64,000 nt of DNA, from NCBI GenBank assembly GCA_045535095.1, contig JAZSKY010000071.1, positions 1 through 64,000 of the forward strand. Reading direction: 5' to 3'. The translations under genes and the position numbers were made by a program. This stretch comes from SIG672 sp045535095. GTDB taxonomy: Bacteria; Bacillota; Clostridia; Oscillospirales; CAG-272. The stretch's first letter is position 1. Each line of letters starts with the position of its first letter. A model generated the notes under the pieces. It ran no database searches. It was not told where the DNA came from and worked only from the letters and a program-made list of their open reading frames with translations. This document shows, one piece after another, positions 42,815-50,538 of this stretch.

Positions 42815-43957
42815 TTATAACACTTTATTTTTAATATTCGCCTTACTGCACGGACCGCTTACAAACAACTCTATATTTTCAACATTATGCAGACTCCCGG
42901 CGAGTTTAACAAAACGTCTAGCGGCATCTTCTCCATTCCACTCGTCTATTATCGTGTGATATGCCGCACGCCCGAGTCGTTTTTGCTCTTCCGAATGGTC
43001 AAGTAGATATTTTACTTTTTTATACAGATCTTCGACGTTTTCGGATTCGTAAATAATACCGTTCTCACCGTCACGAACAAGAAACGGTGTTGCACCTGCC
43101 GCGCGGCTCGATACGACCGCACAACCGCTATTCATAGCCTCGTTCAGTACCGCGCCCCAGCCCTCTTTTTTATCAGACGTGAACAAAAACACGCCCGCTT
43201 TCTCCATATAGCAACGAACTCTTTCGGGTGCCATAGACCCTAAAAGCTCAACGCAGTCTGACAGATCATATTCACTTATCATAGACGTAATGACGTTTTC
43301 AAAATCGCCGCGACCTATCATTTTGAGCTTGAAGCTGTACCCTTCTTGTTTGAGTCGTGCCACTACTTTTATAACGTCGTCAGGATGCTTCCAATCAATA
43401 AAACGACCGCACCATAAAATTTCAGTAGAGGATTTTTGATCCAACAGTGCCGTAACATCGTACGTCTTAGTTTCCGGAAAATATCCCCATTTATAAGTTT
43501 TGTTTTTAAAAAGGCCGAATTTCGCATAATCAGATGCGGTATATGCACTAGCGCAAAGCATATATATGGGACTCTTATGCGGATTCCACTTGCGCCATCT
43601 CACAAGTCTCGGAAAGTATTTGATCGGCTCTATTCCTTCTTTCAAAGGGCGCTCTGCATATCGAAATACTATCTTTTTGTTTTTGATTCTCTCCTTGACC
43701 CAATCGTTTGGTGCGGCGCCAATGATAACTGCATCAGCCGAATTCACGAACTCCCGGCAAGCGGTCGCGCACTCCTCAGACTTGTATGCAAGCCTGACAT
43801 AAGCAGGAACGTTGTTATTGACGTATCCAAGCTTCTTACGCTCAATTCCCATTTCGGAGGTAGCAACAAAAATATATTCATCGCATAAATTATTCATCTC
43901 ATCCGAAAACGGTTTTTGATGATGATTGAAATAGTTACTGATAAATGCGACTTTCAT
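42815..43957 (-). CDS. family 4 glycosyltransferase
   Basis: A 380-residue GT-B enzyme. The N-terminus starts MKVAFISNYFNHHQKPFSDE. The donor domain contains ILWCGRFIDWKHPDDVI and FLFTSDKKEGWGAVLNEAMNSG (quoted in part: EGWGAVLNEAMNSG), the Glu-x7-Glu region of GT4. The donor is a nucleotide sugar, unidentified. It starts just after the polymerase gene and is followed by two GT2 genes. Confidence 0.92.
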   Translation of the reverse strand: MKVAFISNYFNHHQKPFSDEMNNLCDEYIFVATSEMGIERKKLGYVNNNVPAYVRLAYKSEECATACREFVNSADAVIIGAAPNDWVKERIKNKKIVFRYAERPLKEGIEPIKYFPRLVRWRKWNPHKSPIYMLCASAYTASDYAKFGLFKNKTYKWGYFPETKTYDVTALLDQKSSTEILWCGRFIDWKHPDDVIKVVARLKQEGYSFKLKMIGRGDFENVITSMISEYDLSDCVELLGSMAPERVRCYMEKAGVFLFTSDKKEGWGAVLNEAMNSGCAVVSSRAAGATPFLVRDGENGIIYESENVEDLYKKVKYLLDHSEEQKRLGRAAYHTIIDEWNGEDAARRFVKLAGSLHNVENIELFVSGPCSKANIKNKVL

Positions 43958-43971
43958 ATTATCGGTCTCGC

Positions 43972-45144
43972 CTACCTTTCTATAACTCTATATCCTTCCA
44001 TTGCGCCAACAAACATTAAAACAATCAAGAAAAAGTATGGATTTGCCACTATTACAGGCTCGACCGCACAGTTAAGCATTACTGCTATAAACAAGCACTG
44101 CATCACACAGTATGTAGTGTTTTCTCCACGCTCGTTCGAAATGCGTCTGAACACAAAAAATCTTTTTATATAATAAATAGTCAAGCCGACGATCAGAACG
44201 AAAGGTATTATTCCAACCTCTCCGTAAACGTCTATCCACAAATTATGTCTGAAGCTGTTTTTAGGACTTCCGAAAGGATGCTCTAACCACACCCCGTCCT
44301 TAAACATACTCGACCAAGCCGAAAGTCTTCCTGCCGGATCATCGTATCGTTGTACGATCTTCAGCGAAAGAAACCAGTCTGTAATTCCGCCCCAGTTGAA
44401 AGAAAACGCCATAATTATAAGCAGTAAAAAGAGGGTCCCAACTAACAAAGACAAAACTTTGATTGTCGGCGATACGCGCGTAGAAGCTGCGGCGGAGACA
44501 GCCTTAAACAGAACAACAAGGGCGACTATTACCAAAAGCGTTCTGTTTGCCAGAAACAACGAAAACGAAAGCGTAGAAATCAAAATAGCAGCTGCAAGCA
44601 CCTTGTATCTAGCCCGTGCCTTAGAAAACAGCGTTCCTATGCTGATACCCGTTGCAAAAGTATAGAACATTCCCGTTACTGTTGCCGATACGATTTCATT
44701 TCTCCAGATATCCACCGCTACTCTCTGATAACTGTATGTATTATACAGGTTTGAATTCAAATACGCAAAAATATTCAGAGTTCCGTGCAAAAGCATGCCC
44801 GCTGACAATACAAGAACTATTGTAAGCAGTGGGTTTCGTGCGTTTGATGTTTCAACGTAAATCTTTCCAACGAAATATGCCGCCCACGGGCCTATCAAAT
44901 ACTTGACCATGTTTTCTATGTTATATCCGTGCCAGTAGGTGTGGATCAAAAAATACGACACAGAAAACAGCATCAAAAATAAAACAGGAAGCGATATCTT
45001 TATTTTATTGAAATTTAAAAATAATACTATCACCGACATAAAAGCGAAAATATATCCGCCCTTATTAAACAGTGAAATTGAAAAACAAAACAGTGCAGCA
45101 ATAAGCAATATCTCGCCAACTGTTAATTTGTGCCTTACCTTCAT
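43972..45144 (-). CDS. O-antigen ligase/polymerase-like membrane protein (Wzy candidate)
   Basis: A 390-residue protein with about ten hydrophobic segments. A large extracytoplasmic loop contains RLSAWSSMFKDGVWLEHPFGS, resembling the O-antigen ligase/Wzy_C pattern (R-x-x-W near G-P-F-G). It is the only candidate repeat-unit polymerase in the window. In a Wzy-type system it would join repeat units on the outer face of the membrane, with chain length set by the Wzz/BY-kinase. No Wzx flippase accompanies it. Confidence 0.85.
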   Translation of the reverse strand: MKVRHKLTVGEILLIAALFCFSISLFNKGGYIFAFMSVIVLFLNFNKIKISLPVLFLMLFSVSYFLIHTYWHGYNIENMVKYLIGPWAAYFVGKIYVETSNARNPLLTIVLVLSAGMLLHGTLNIFAYLNSNLYNTYSYQRVAVDIWRNEIVSATVTGMFYTFATGISIGTLFSKARARYKVLAAAILISTLSFSLFLANRTLLVIVALVVLFKAVSAAASTRVSPTIKVLSLLVGTLFLLLIIMAFSFNWGGITDWFLSLKIVQRYDDPAGRLSAWSSMFKDGVWLEHPFGSPKNSFRHNLWIDVYGEVGIIPFVLIVGLTIYYIKRFFVFRRISNERGENTTYCVMQCLFIAVMLNCAVEPVIVANPYFFLIVLMFVGAMEGYRVIER

Positions 45145-45147
45145 TTG

Positions 45148-46353
45148 CTATTCCTTTGCTAATATTCTGCGATATATATCTATATATCGATCAATCATAG
45201 TTTCCTTTGAATGCTCGCGACGCGCGTTATTCACAACGTCAGATTTCGGCTTTTCTTTCAATATTTCGTCCAGCTTATCCTTCATTAAATCAACACGCGC
45301 AAAATCAACAACGTCCCCCATGCCGCTCGGTATCGTTTCCTTAACCCCTCCGATGTCAAAACCAACAACAGGAGTTCCGCAAGAGGTTGCCTCCAGACAC
45401 ACCGTAGGATAGTTATCGTTTCTGCTACACATTATTAAAGCATCTGATGCCGAATAAATTTCCGCAAGCATATTCTGATCATTGATTTTGCCCAGGGAAA
45501 CGATATTCTTTTTATCCGTTTTGAAATCTTCTCCGACGAAAACAAACTTGTATGGCTTTTCCTCGCAAGCTTGTGCAAGCGCCAGCGCAAAATCGAATCC
45601 TTTTAACTCGGAGAAATACGGTGCAACAAATAGAACCACCTTATCATCGCCTACATCCAGATCCGAGAAAATACGCTCTCTTGCTTCCTCCCTCGGGTAA
45701 AAAATACTTTCATTATCTATTCCGTTATGAAGCGTGATTATATTTTTATCTTTAAGAGCGCCGCTTTTCTGCGCTCTTGCGCGGATCCAATCCGAGCAAC
45801 CGACGATCGTAAGATTCTCCCAGCCTTCATATTGACGGTGCATTTTTTTCCAAGAAGACGAAGTGCGGTCAAACAGTAGCGATTTTGTTTCTTGCCTTAG
45901 TTTGGGACAATCGGTGCAGCCGCTAATCCACTGATCGCAATCATCTGCATATCCGCAATTACCCGTGTACATGAACTCGGCGTGGAGAGTAATCACGGTA
46001 GGAATGTTTGATTTTTTCAAAAAAGCGAGAAGTCTGTAAATGTTACAAAAATAACCGTTTATGCATTGCAAATGAACTATATCCGGACGCTCTTTACGAA
46101 TTTTTCGAATCAGCAATGACGTGGATATATGACAAGCGCCATACATAAGTCCTGTAATTCTGGAGATCAAGTTATTAGCCTTGCCAAGCAAATCACCGCA
46201 AATTCTCACAGTGCCGTCTGCATTCACTTTTTTTCCTCGCCCGTATATAACGACAGACTCAAAACCACGACGCAGCAGTCCTTCGTGAATATCTCTTGTG
46301 ATTTTACCTGTACTTCCCTTTGCATAAACACAGTTTATTTGCAATATTTTCAT
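45148..46353 (-). CDS. family 4 glycosyltransferase, first gene of the glycan operon
   Basis: A 401-residue GT-B enzyme. The start is MKILQINCVYAKGSTGKI at 46353; a longer frame to 46467 overlaps the promoter and cannot be translated from it. TLHAEFMYTGNCGYADDCDQW and CSRNDNYPTVCLEATSCGTP (a GT4 donor-site block) place it in the WcaC/WbaZ-like GT4 group. No strong ribosome-binding site precedes the ATG. It is the first gene after a consensus promoter and is AT-rich. Donor sugar unknown. Confidence 0.88.
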   Translation of the reverse strand: MKILQINCVYAKGSTGKITRDIHEGLLRRGFESVVIYGRGKKVNADGTVRICGDLLGKANNLISRITGLMYGACHISTSLLIRKIRKERPDIVHLQCINGYFCNIYRLLAFLKKSNIPTVITLHAEFMYTGNCGYADDCDQWISGCTDCPKLRQETKSLLFDRTSSSWKKMHRQYEGWENLTIVGCSDWIRARAQKSGALKDKNIITLHNGIDNESIFYPREEARERIFSDLDVGDDKVVLFVAPYFSELKGFDFALALAQACEEKPYKFVFVGEDFKTDKKNIVSLGKINDQNMLAEIYSASDALIMCSRNDNYPTVCLEATSCGTPVVGFDIGGVKETIPSGMGDVVDFARVDLMKDKLDEILKEKPKSDVVNNARREHSKETMIDRYIDIYRRILAKE

Positions 46354-46438
46354 ATCAAAAATCGCGTAGAGACAAACAAATCCAACGCTTCTCTCACAAA
46401 ATATTTTGCGCAACGCTAAAAACGCGCGTACATAGTTC

Positions 46439-46467
46439 ATTATACCATCAAAGCACACCAAAGTCAA
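46439..46467 (-). promoter_or_regulatory. sigma-A promoter of the large glycan operon
   Basis: Minus-strand TTGACT, 17-base spacer, TATAAT, about 86 bases upstream of the first GT4 gene. It lies inside the extended reading frame of that GT4 gene, which is how the shorter start was chosen. It also falls at the 3' end of the frameshifted secreted-protein gene. Confidence 0.88.
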
Positions 46468-47605
46468 TGATTTTTGTTATATTTTTTCGTAAAAAAATAC
46501 ATTTTGATACAAAAATGTGCCATATATACGGATAAAATACGTACAGCTTGGAAATACACATGGTAGCATCTCTGTTAGCGGTTGCACCTACGGTGTAGTC
46601 AAGATAAAGAACGTAGTACAAAATGCCTTCGCCGTAGTAGGTGTTAGCATTTCCGGGGACCGTTGCTCCGAACACAATACCGTACTTATAGCTTTCACTG
46701 TCGTTTACAGCGATATTCTGGTAATCGTAGAAGGTGAAACGGAATGCGGTTTCACTTGCATCTGCAAGATCTTTTCTTATTGCAAGAGAATTTTCGGTCT
46801 GCGAGGTGAAGCCATGGCGCTTCAGACCACTGACACCGGCACTCTTTGCAGCCCACGATCCGCTGTTGATAACGTAATCGGTATCAGCATCGGTGGTCAT
46901 ACCAACAAACTGGAAGGGCATATTGGTACCAACCGTTGAATCTTTATTATCATCAAGATTCGTGTCCGTGGAAAAGTTGTCGATCATAATTCCGTATTCG
47001 GAACCGGTGATAGTATTACCTTTGCTGTTATAGAAGCACATGTCCTCTACCATCAGCTTGATGTAACCGTCCTTAGTGAAGTAAACGGCTATCGTGCCGG
47101 TCTCCATGTTCTGAACCTCAAGAGTCTCGATAACCGATACGAGGTCGGTTTCTGAAACCTTGGACTCCACACCGTCAACGACCTTATCAAGTCTGAGCTT
47201 GGGGTAAGAGTTGTTATCCAGCATTACGTAATAGTAGTAATAGGTACCGCTGGAAAGGTTGTCGATGTCGTTTACACCGAAGATGATACCCTTGTTTCTG
47301 CAAGACTGCATAAAAGAGCCTATCGGCATTTCAAGCGCAATTTCACCTTCGCCAACGGTACCGCTCTTCTGTACGACAGCCTTACCGGTCTTTGCCCCCC
47401 TTGTTGCCCTGTGCAAAGGTGATGGTGTATATGCCATCTTCTTTGGTGAGCTTAGGAGATTTTGTTCCACTAACAAGCGTGTAACCGTCTTCTTCAGGCG
47501 TGGTCTCGGTTTCAGACGCCGGAGTAGTGGAAGCGACAATGCTGAGCGGTATCATCGAAAGAACGAATGACAACACAAGCAGCATTGAAATAAGTCTCTT
47601 TTCAT
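46448..47605 (-). pseudogene. secreted protein gene with two frameshifts
   Basis: A good site (GAGGAGG) precedes ATG at 47603-47605. The intended product begins MKRLISMLLVLSF, a signal peptide, but an extra GA (GAGA at 47595-47598) puts the signal sequence out of frame. A second shift occurs at the six-G run 47395-47400: five G would give GNKGAKTGKAV and fuse the two halves. The two changes (+2 and +1) together restore frame, but stops lie in between. The body (about 300 residues, beta-rich, with SGTYYYYYVMLDN) has no recognised family, and its C-terminus runs into the next promoter, so it may also be truncated. Sequencing error or phase variation remain possible. Confidence 0.72.
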
Positions 47606-47704
47606 AATAATTTCCTCCTCTTTAGAATTTACAGTCGGCAAGTTGAGTGGATTTTATGATTTTTGCCGTCCGTAGTTATGAATTGAGATTCTTATACATC
47701 GTCA

Positions 47705-47733
47705 ATTATATCATATTTTGGGCTAAAAGTCAA
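47705..47733 (-). promoter_or_regulatory. sigma-A promoter of the frameshifted secreted-protein gene
   Basis: Minus-strand TTGACT, 17-base spacer, TATAAT, about 100 bases upstream of the ATG. The remaining stretch 47734-48027 holds no gene I can support: plus-strand open frames there lack ribosome-binding sites and run antisense into the next gene. Confidence 0.87.
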
Positions 47734-48027
47734 CGAAAAGGGCGTGTTTTTCGGCTTGGTTTTGATTTTTTGGCATTATGAATATATCGGGCGCAACTTT
47801 CTTGTATATATTACACAAAGCATTTGGAGAATTTTGTAAACGGGAAAGAGGAGCGTTCTGTTTTTATGCTTTTTGGGAAGAAAAGTGCTACATTTTCATT
47901 ATATTCACGTGAGAAATTACCTTTTTTCACCTAATCAGAGTACGGCGTCGGTGTGCTTGTCCTTTTTCTTCTCGCTCGCTGCTCGGCGGGCGTGGATAAG
48001 AATGAGATACTTTTTCAGACAAAACAA

Positions 48028-48057
48028 CCCCCGATGCAGAGATCTTCCGCATCGGGG
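48028..48057 (-). terminator. terminator of the pilus operon
   Basis: CCCCGATGC and GCATCGGGG stem on the minus strand, loop about 11 bases, followed by GTTGTTTTG. It lies 7 bases beyond the last gene of the operon. Confidence 0.82.
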
Positions 48058-48063
48058 TTTGGC

Positions 48064-48648
48064 TCAATATGCCGTATCGCAAAAAACGATCAGATATTCA
48101 AACGAATAGACGTTTTTTATGAACAGTGTAAGGGGCGCTTCCTCGCGCGAGAGGGCGTCCTTATTTGCGTGTCTTGCGCTACGGATAGCGCTTATTTCAA
48201 GGGTGTATCTATTGCCCTCCGTATCGGTATAGATAACAGTATCGCCAAGCGAAAGAGAGCGGTAAAAGTCGAACTGACCCTTCTCTGCGGTCGCGCCGAT
48301 CTTCAGAGAGCCGTCGTAAATGCTTCCGTCAAAGAGGCAGGGGTATCTTGATACCCTTCCCCACGATGCACCGACGGGGAGCGCAGCTCCGTACTGAGGC
48401 ATCTCAATAATGCCGACGAAATCGGTTCCGTCCACCGACAGAGCGGACATCGTGTTATCCCGTCTTTCCTCGATGGGCGCTTCCTTCGGCTCGGGGATAA
48501 GTTCGAGCAGAGCGCTCGCGTAGCTCTCTGCTTTTTCAGCGTTTCGCGCGATACCGATCCTCCACGCGGCAAAGGAGATCGCCGCGCAAACGATCAGGCA
48601 CGCTCCGACTGCAACGCAAAGGGTACGGACAGATTTTACAGATTTCAT
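48064..48648 (-). CDS. sortase-like protein lacking the catalytic His, Cys and Arg
   Basis: A 194-residue protein with an N-terminal membrane helix (about residues 9-29). Its fold follows sortases: VGIIEMPQYGAALPVGASW matches the first strand pair of sortases, and LGDTVIYTDTEGNRYTLEIS matches a typical internal strand set. The catalytic His position (sortase AHN/AHR) reads GATAEKG, so Thr120 takes its place. The TLxTC block reads LTLFIKN, so Cys and the preceding Thr are lost. The Arg position near the end reads FEYLIV. It is therefore most likely catalytically dead. It is the last gene of the pilus operon and overlaps the CnaB pilin gene by 4 bases. Possible roles are substrate presentation or a structural lid. 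Confidence 0.7.
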   Translation of the reverse strand: MKSVKSVRTLCVAVGACLIVCAAISFAAWRIGIARNAEKAESYASALLELIPEPKEAPIEERRDNTMSALSVDGTDFVGIIEMPQYGAALPVGASWGRVSRYPCLFDGSIYDGSLKIGATAEKGQFDFYRSLSLGDTVIYTDTEGNRYTLEISAIRSARHANKDALSREEAPLTLFIKNVYSFEYLIVFCDTAY

Positions 48649-49601
48649 ACGCTCTTCCTCTTTCCGAGGAGTCCGACTGCAACGAGTACGCTACCCGAGG
48701 CTATCATCAGAAGAAGATACGCAAGCGTATTTGACGTATCGCCCGTATCGGGAGGCGTATCGGGATAACCCGGGCTATCGGGGTCGTAGGTATTGGTCAG
48801 AACGAAGGCTCCGTCCCTCTTTTCGATGCTTGCGGTATAGCCGCTCGGGACGTTTCGCTCGGCGACAGTCCAGCTCGAGCCGTCGTTTTCGGCGCTCCAG
48901 CTGTACGTCCAGTTATTTGATGCCGAAAGAGTTGCCTTTTTATAGCTTTTTCCGTCGCGGAAGATCTCAATTTCAACGCTCTTCGGGCGGTCACGACCCT
49001 CGTCACCCTTCCAAAGCTTTACTACCTTGATCTCGATCTTCTCGTCCGAATCTACGGGAGGAAGAAGCTCGGTTTTGGCGTAAATGGGGACGTTATACTG
49101 CCACTTTCCGTCCACTCCCGCGTCAGGAAGAGAGATGAGTACGGGGGCGCAGCCATAGCTTTCAGAGTCTATTACCGTCTGTCCGACTGTGGCAAAATAA
49201 AGTCCGCAATCGAGCGAGGAGAACGTGACCTCTCCCCTATCGTTTGTGATCTGCTCGCTATCACACTCTACCCCGTTTGCAACGATATACGATTCGAGCG
49301 TCGAGGAGACTACCCGCCATTCACTCGACGAGCGGATCCCGTTTAAAATGAGTCCCGTACCGCTGAATTTTCCGCTGAGAGTATAGCGCACGTCGGGCGA
49401 AACGTCGGCGATCTTATAGAGCTTTACTTCAATATTTGCAAAGTCGATCACACCGTACTCATAGGTAATATTAAGCTCGCATTTTTGATTTGTATCTATA
49501 AGCTGAACGGCATCTCCCGTCGGAGCGGAAATCACGCAAAAAGGCACGAGAATTGCGCAAAAACAGATTAAAGTTGCAATTATCACTATTCTTTTTCGCA
49601 T
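48645..49601 (-). CDS. minor pilin with CnaB domain and PDTG-type sorting signal
   Basis: A 318-residue exported protein. The signal peptide covers residues 1-25. The N-terminal half resembles the pilin N-domain. A CnaB (collagen-binding B) domain runs from about residue 165 (IKVVKLWKGDEGRDRPKSVE) to about 275. The end has PPDTGDTSN, a sorting-signal variant, then a hydrophobic helix and a basic tail. Such proteins form the base or accessory subunits of sortase pili. It overlaps the class C sortase gene by 16 bases and the sortase-like gene by 4. Confidence 0.87.
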   Translation of the reverse strand: MRKRIVIIATLICFCAILVPFCVISAPTGDAVQLIDTNQKCELNITYEYGVIDFANIEVKLYKIADVSPDVRYTLSGKFSGTGLILNGIRSSSEWRVVSSTLESYIVANGVECDSEQITNDRGEVTFSSLDCGLYFATVGQTVIDSESYGCAPVLISLPDAGVDGKWQYNVPIYAKTELLPPVDSDEKIEIKVVKLWKGDEGRDRPKSVEIEIFRDGKSYKKATLSASNNWTYSWSAENDGSSWTVAERNVPSGYTASIEKRDGAFVLTNTYDPDSPGYPDTPPDTGDTSNTLAYLLLMIASGSVLVAVGLLGKRKSV

Positions 49602-50461
49602 TGTTTTTCCTCCTTGTTTGGTGTGACTTTATTAGTATTTTTATTCTTCGGTGGCTCTCTGTACTTAACGAGCAGATGGATAAGAAGCACGAAAAGCATG
49701 GGCGCGGCAACTGCCGGAGTTACCACGAGAGGCTCTATTCTGAAGGCTTCGTTTGAAACGTAAATAACCGATTTTTCCTTAACCGTTTCGATACGCTTAC
49801 CGCGCACGAGAAGTCTATGCGTATTGATTCCGTAGGGTGTGCAGGTAAAGAGCGTACAGTAGTCCTCGCCCTCGATTATCCGCAGATCGGACACCTCATC
49901 CGGCCTTATGACCTTTACCATATCGACCTGATAGGTCAGCACCTCGTCAAGAATTATTATGCGGAATGTATCTCCCTTTTCCATTCTGTCAAGGTCTGTA
50001 AAGAGCTTTGAGGAGGGCAGTCCTCTATGCGCCGACAGAACGCTGTGCGTGCTTTCTCCGCCGACGGGAAGGCTCGTTCCCTCAAGATGTCCGACACCCA
50101 TATTCAGAACGCTGTCCGACGTGCCGTGATAGACGGGAAGCTCGACGCCTATTCTGTCTATTTCAAGGTATCCCATCATTCCGTTGCCCGTGATGTTGAG
50201 AGCCTCGTTGTAGCCCGAAATACTGCCGTAATTCGACAGAGGATTTTTCGTGTTGTAAAGCGCGTCGTTATACGCGCGAGCGTCGCTACGCAGTTTTTCA
50301 TACTCCTCTGCGCTCATCTGATTTAAAACCGACTCGTAGTCAACGATAGCGCGGCTTTGCGTCTTACTGTTCCAGTAGTCGCTGATAGTCGGATATAACA
50401 GAATGCAGACGCCTATCAAAAAACCAAGCGTCAAAAAAATCACTGTTTTGTGCCTTTTCAT
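49586..50461 (-). CDS. class C (pilin-polymerising) sortase
   Basis: A 291-residue sortase. Two membrane helices (near residues 8-26 and about 240-263) flank a catalytic core. His145 in LSAHRG, Cys207 in LFTCTPYG and Arg216 in THRLLVRG form the expected triad. The N-terminal lid region reads KNPLSNYGSI, not the usual DPF/DPW lid, which may alter regulation. The start is the second ATG (MKRHKT) because GGAG is well spaced before it. It should polymerise the LPxTG pilins into covalent pili on the outer membrane face. Confidence 0.92.
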   Translation of the reverse strand: MKRHKTVIFLTLGFLIGVCILLYPTISDYWNSKTQSRAIVDYESVLNQMSAEEYEKLRSDARAYNDALYNTKNPLSNYGSISGYNEALNITGNGMMGYLEIDRIGVELPVYHGTSDSVLNMGVGHLEGTSLPVGGESTHSVLSAHRGLPSSKLFTDLDRMEKGDTFRIIILDEVLTYQVDMVKVIRPDEVSDLRIIEGEDYCTLFTCTPYGINTHRLLVRGKRIETVKEKSVIYVSNEAFRIEPLVVTPAVAAPMLFVLLIHLLVKYREPPKNKNTNKVTPNKEEKQCEKE

Positions 50462-50538
50462 AAGCATCTCCTCTCCGTTATATTTGTAAGGGAGGAAAGG
50501 AGATCTCCTCTCCTCCCCTACACGTTTAAAAGGTCAAA

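Noticed and set aside
46354..46467. N-terminal extension of the first glycan-operon glycosyltransferase
   Set aside because: The promoter TTGACT-17-TATAAT lies inside it, and the family's normal N-terminus starts at 46353.
47873..48351. Plus-strand frames over the pilus-operon terminator
   Set aside because: No ribosome-binding sites; they run antisense into the sortase-like gene and over a terminator.
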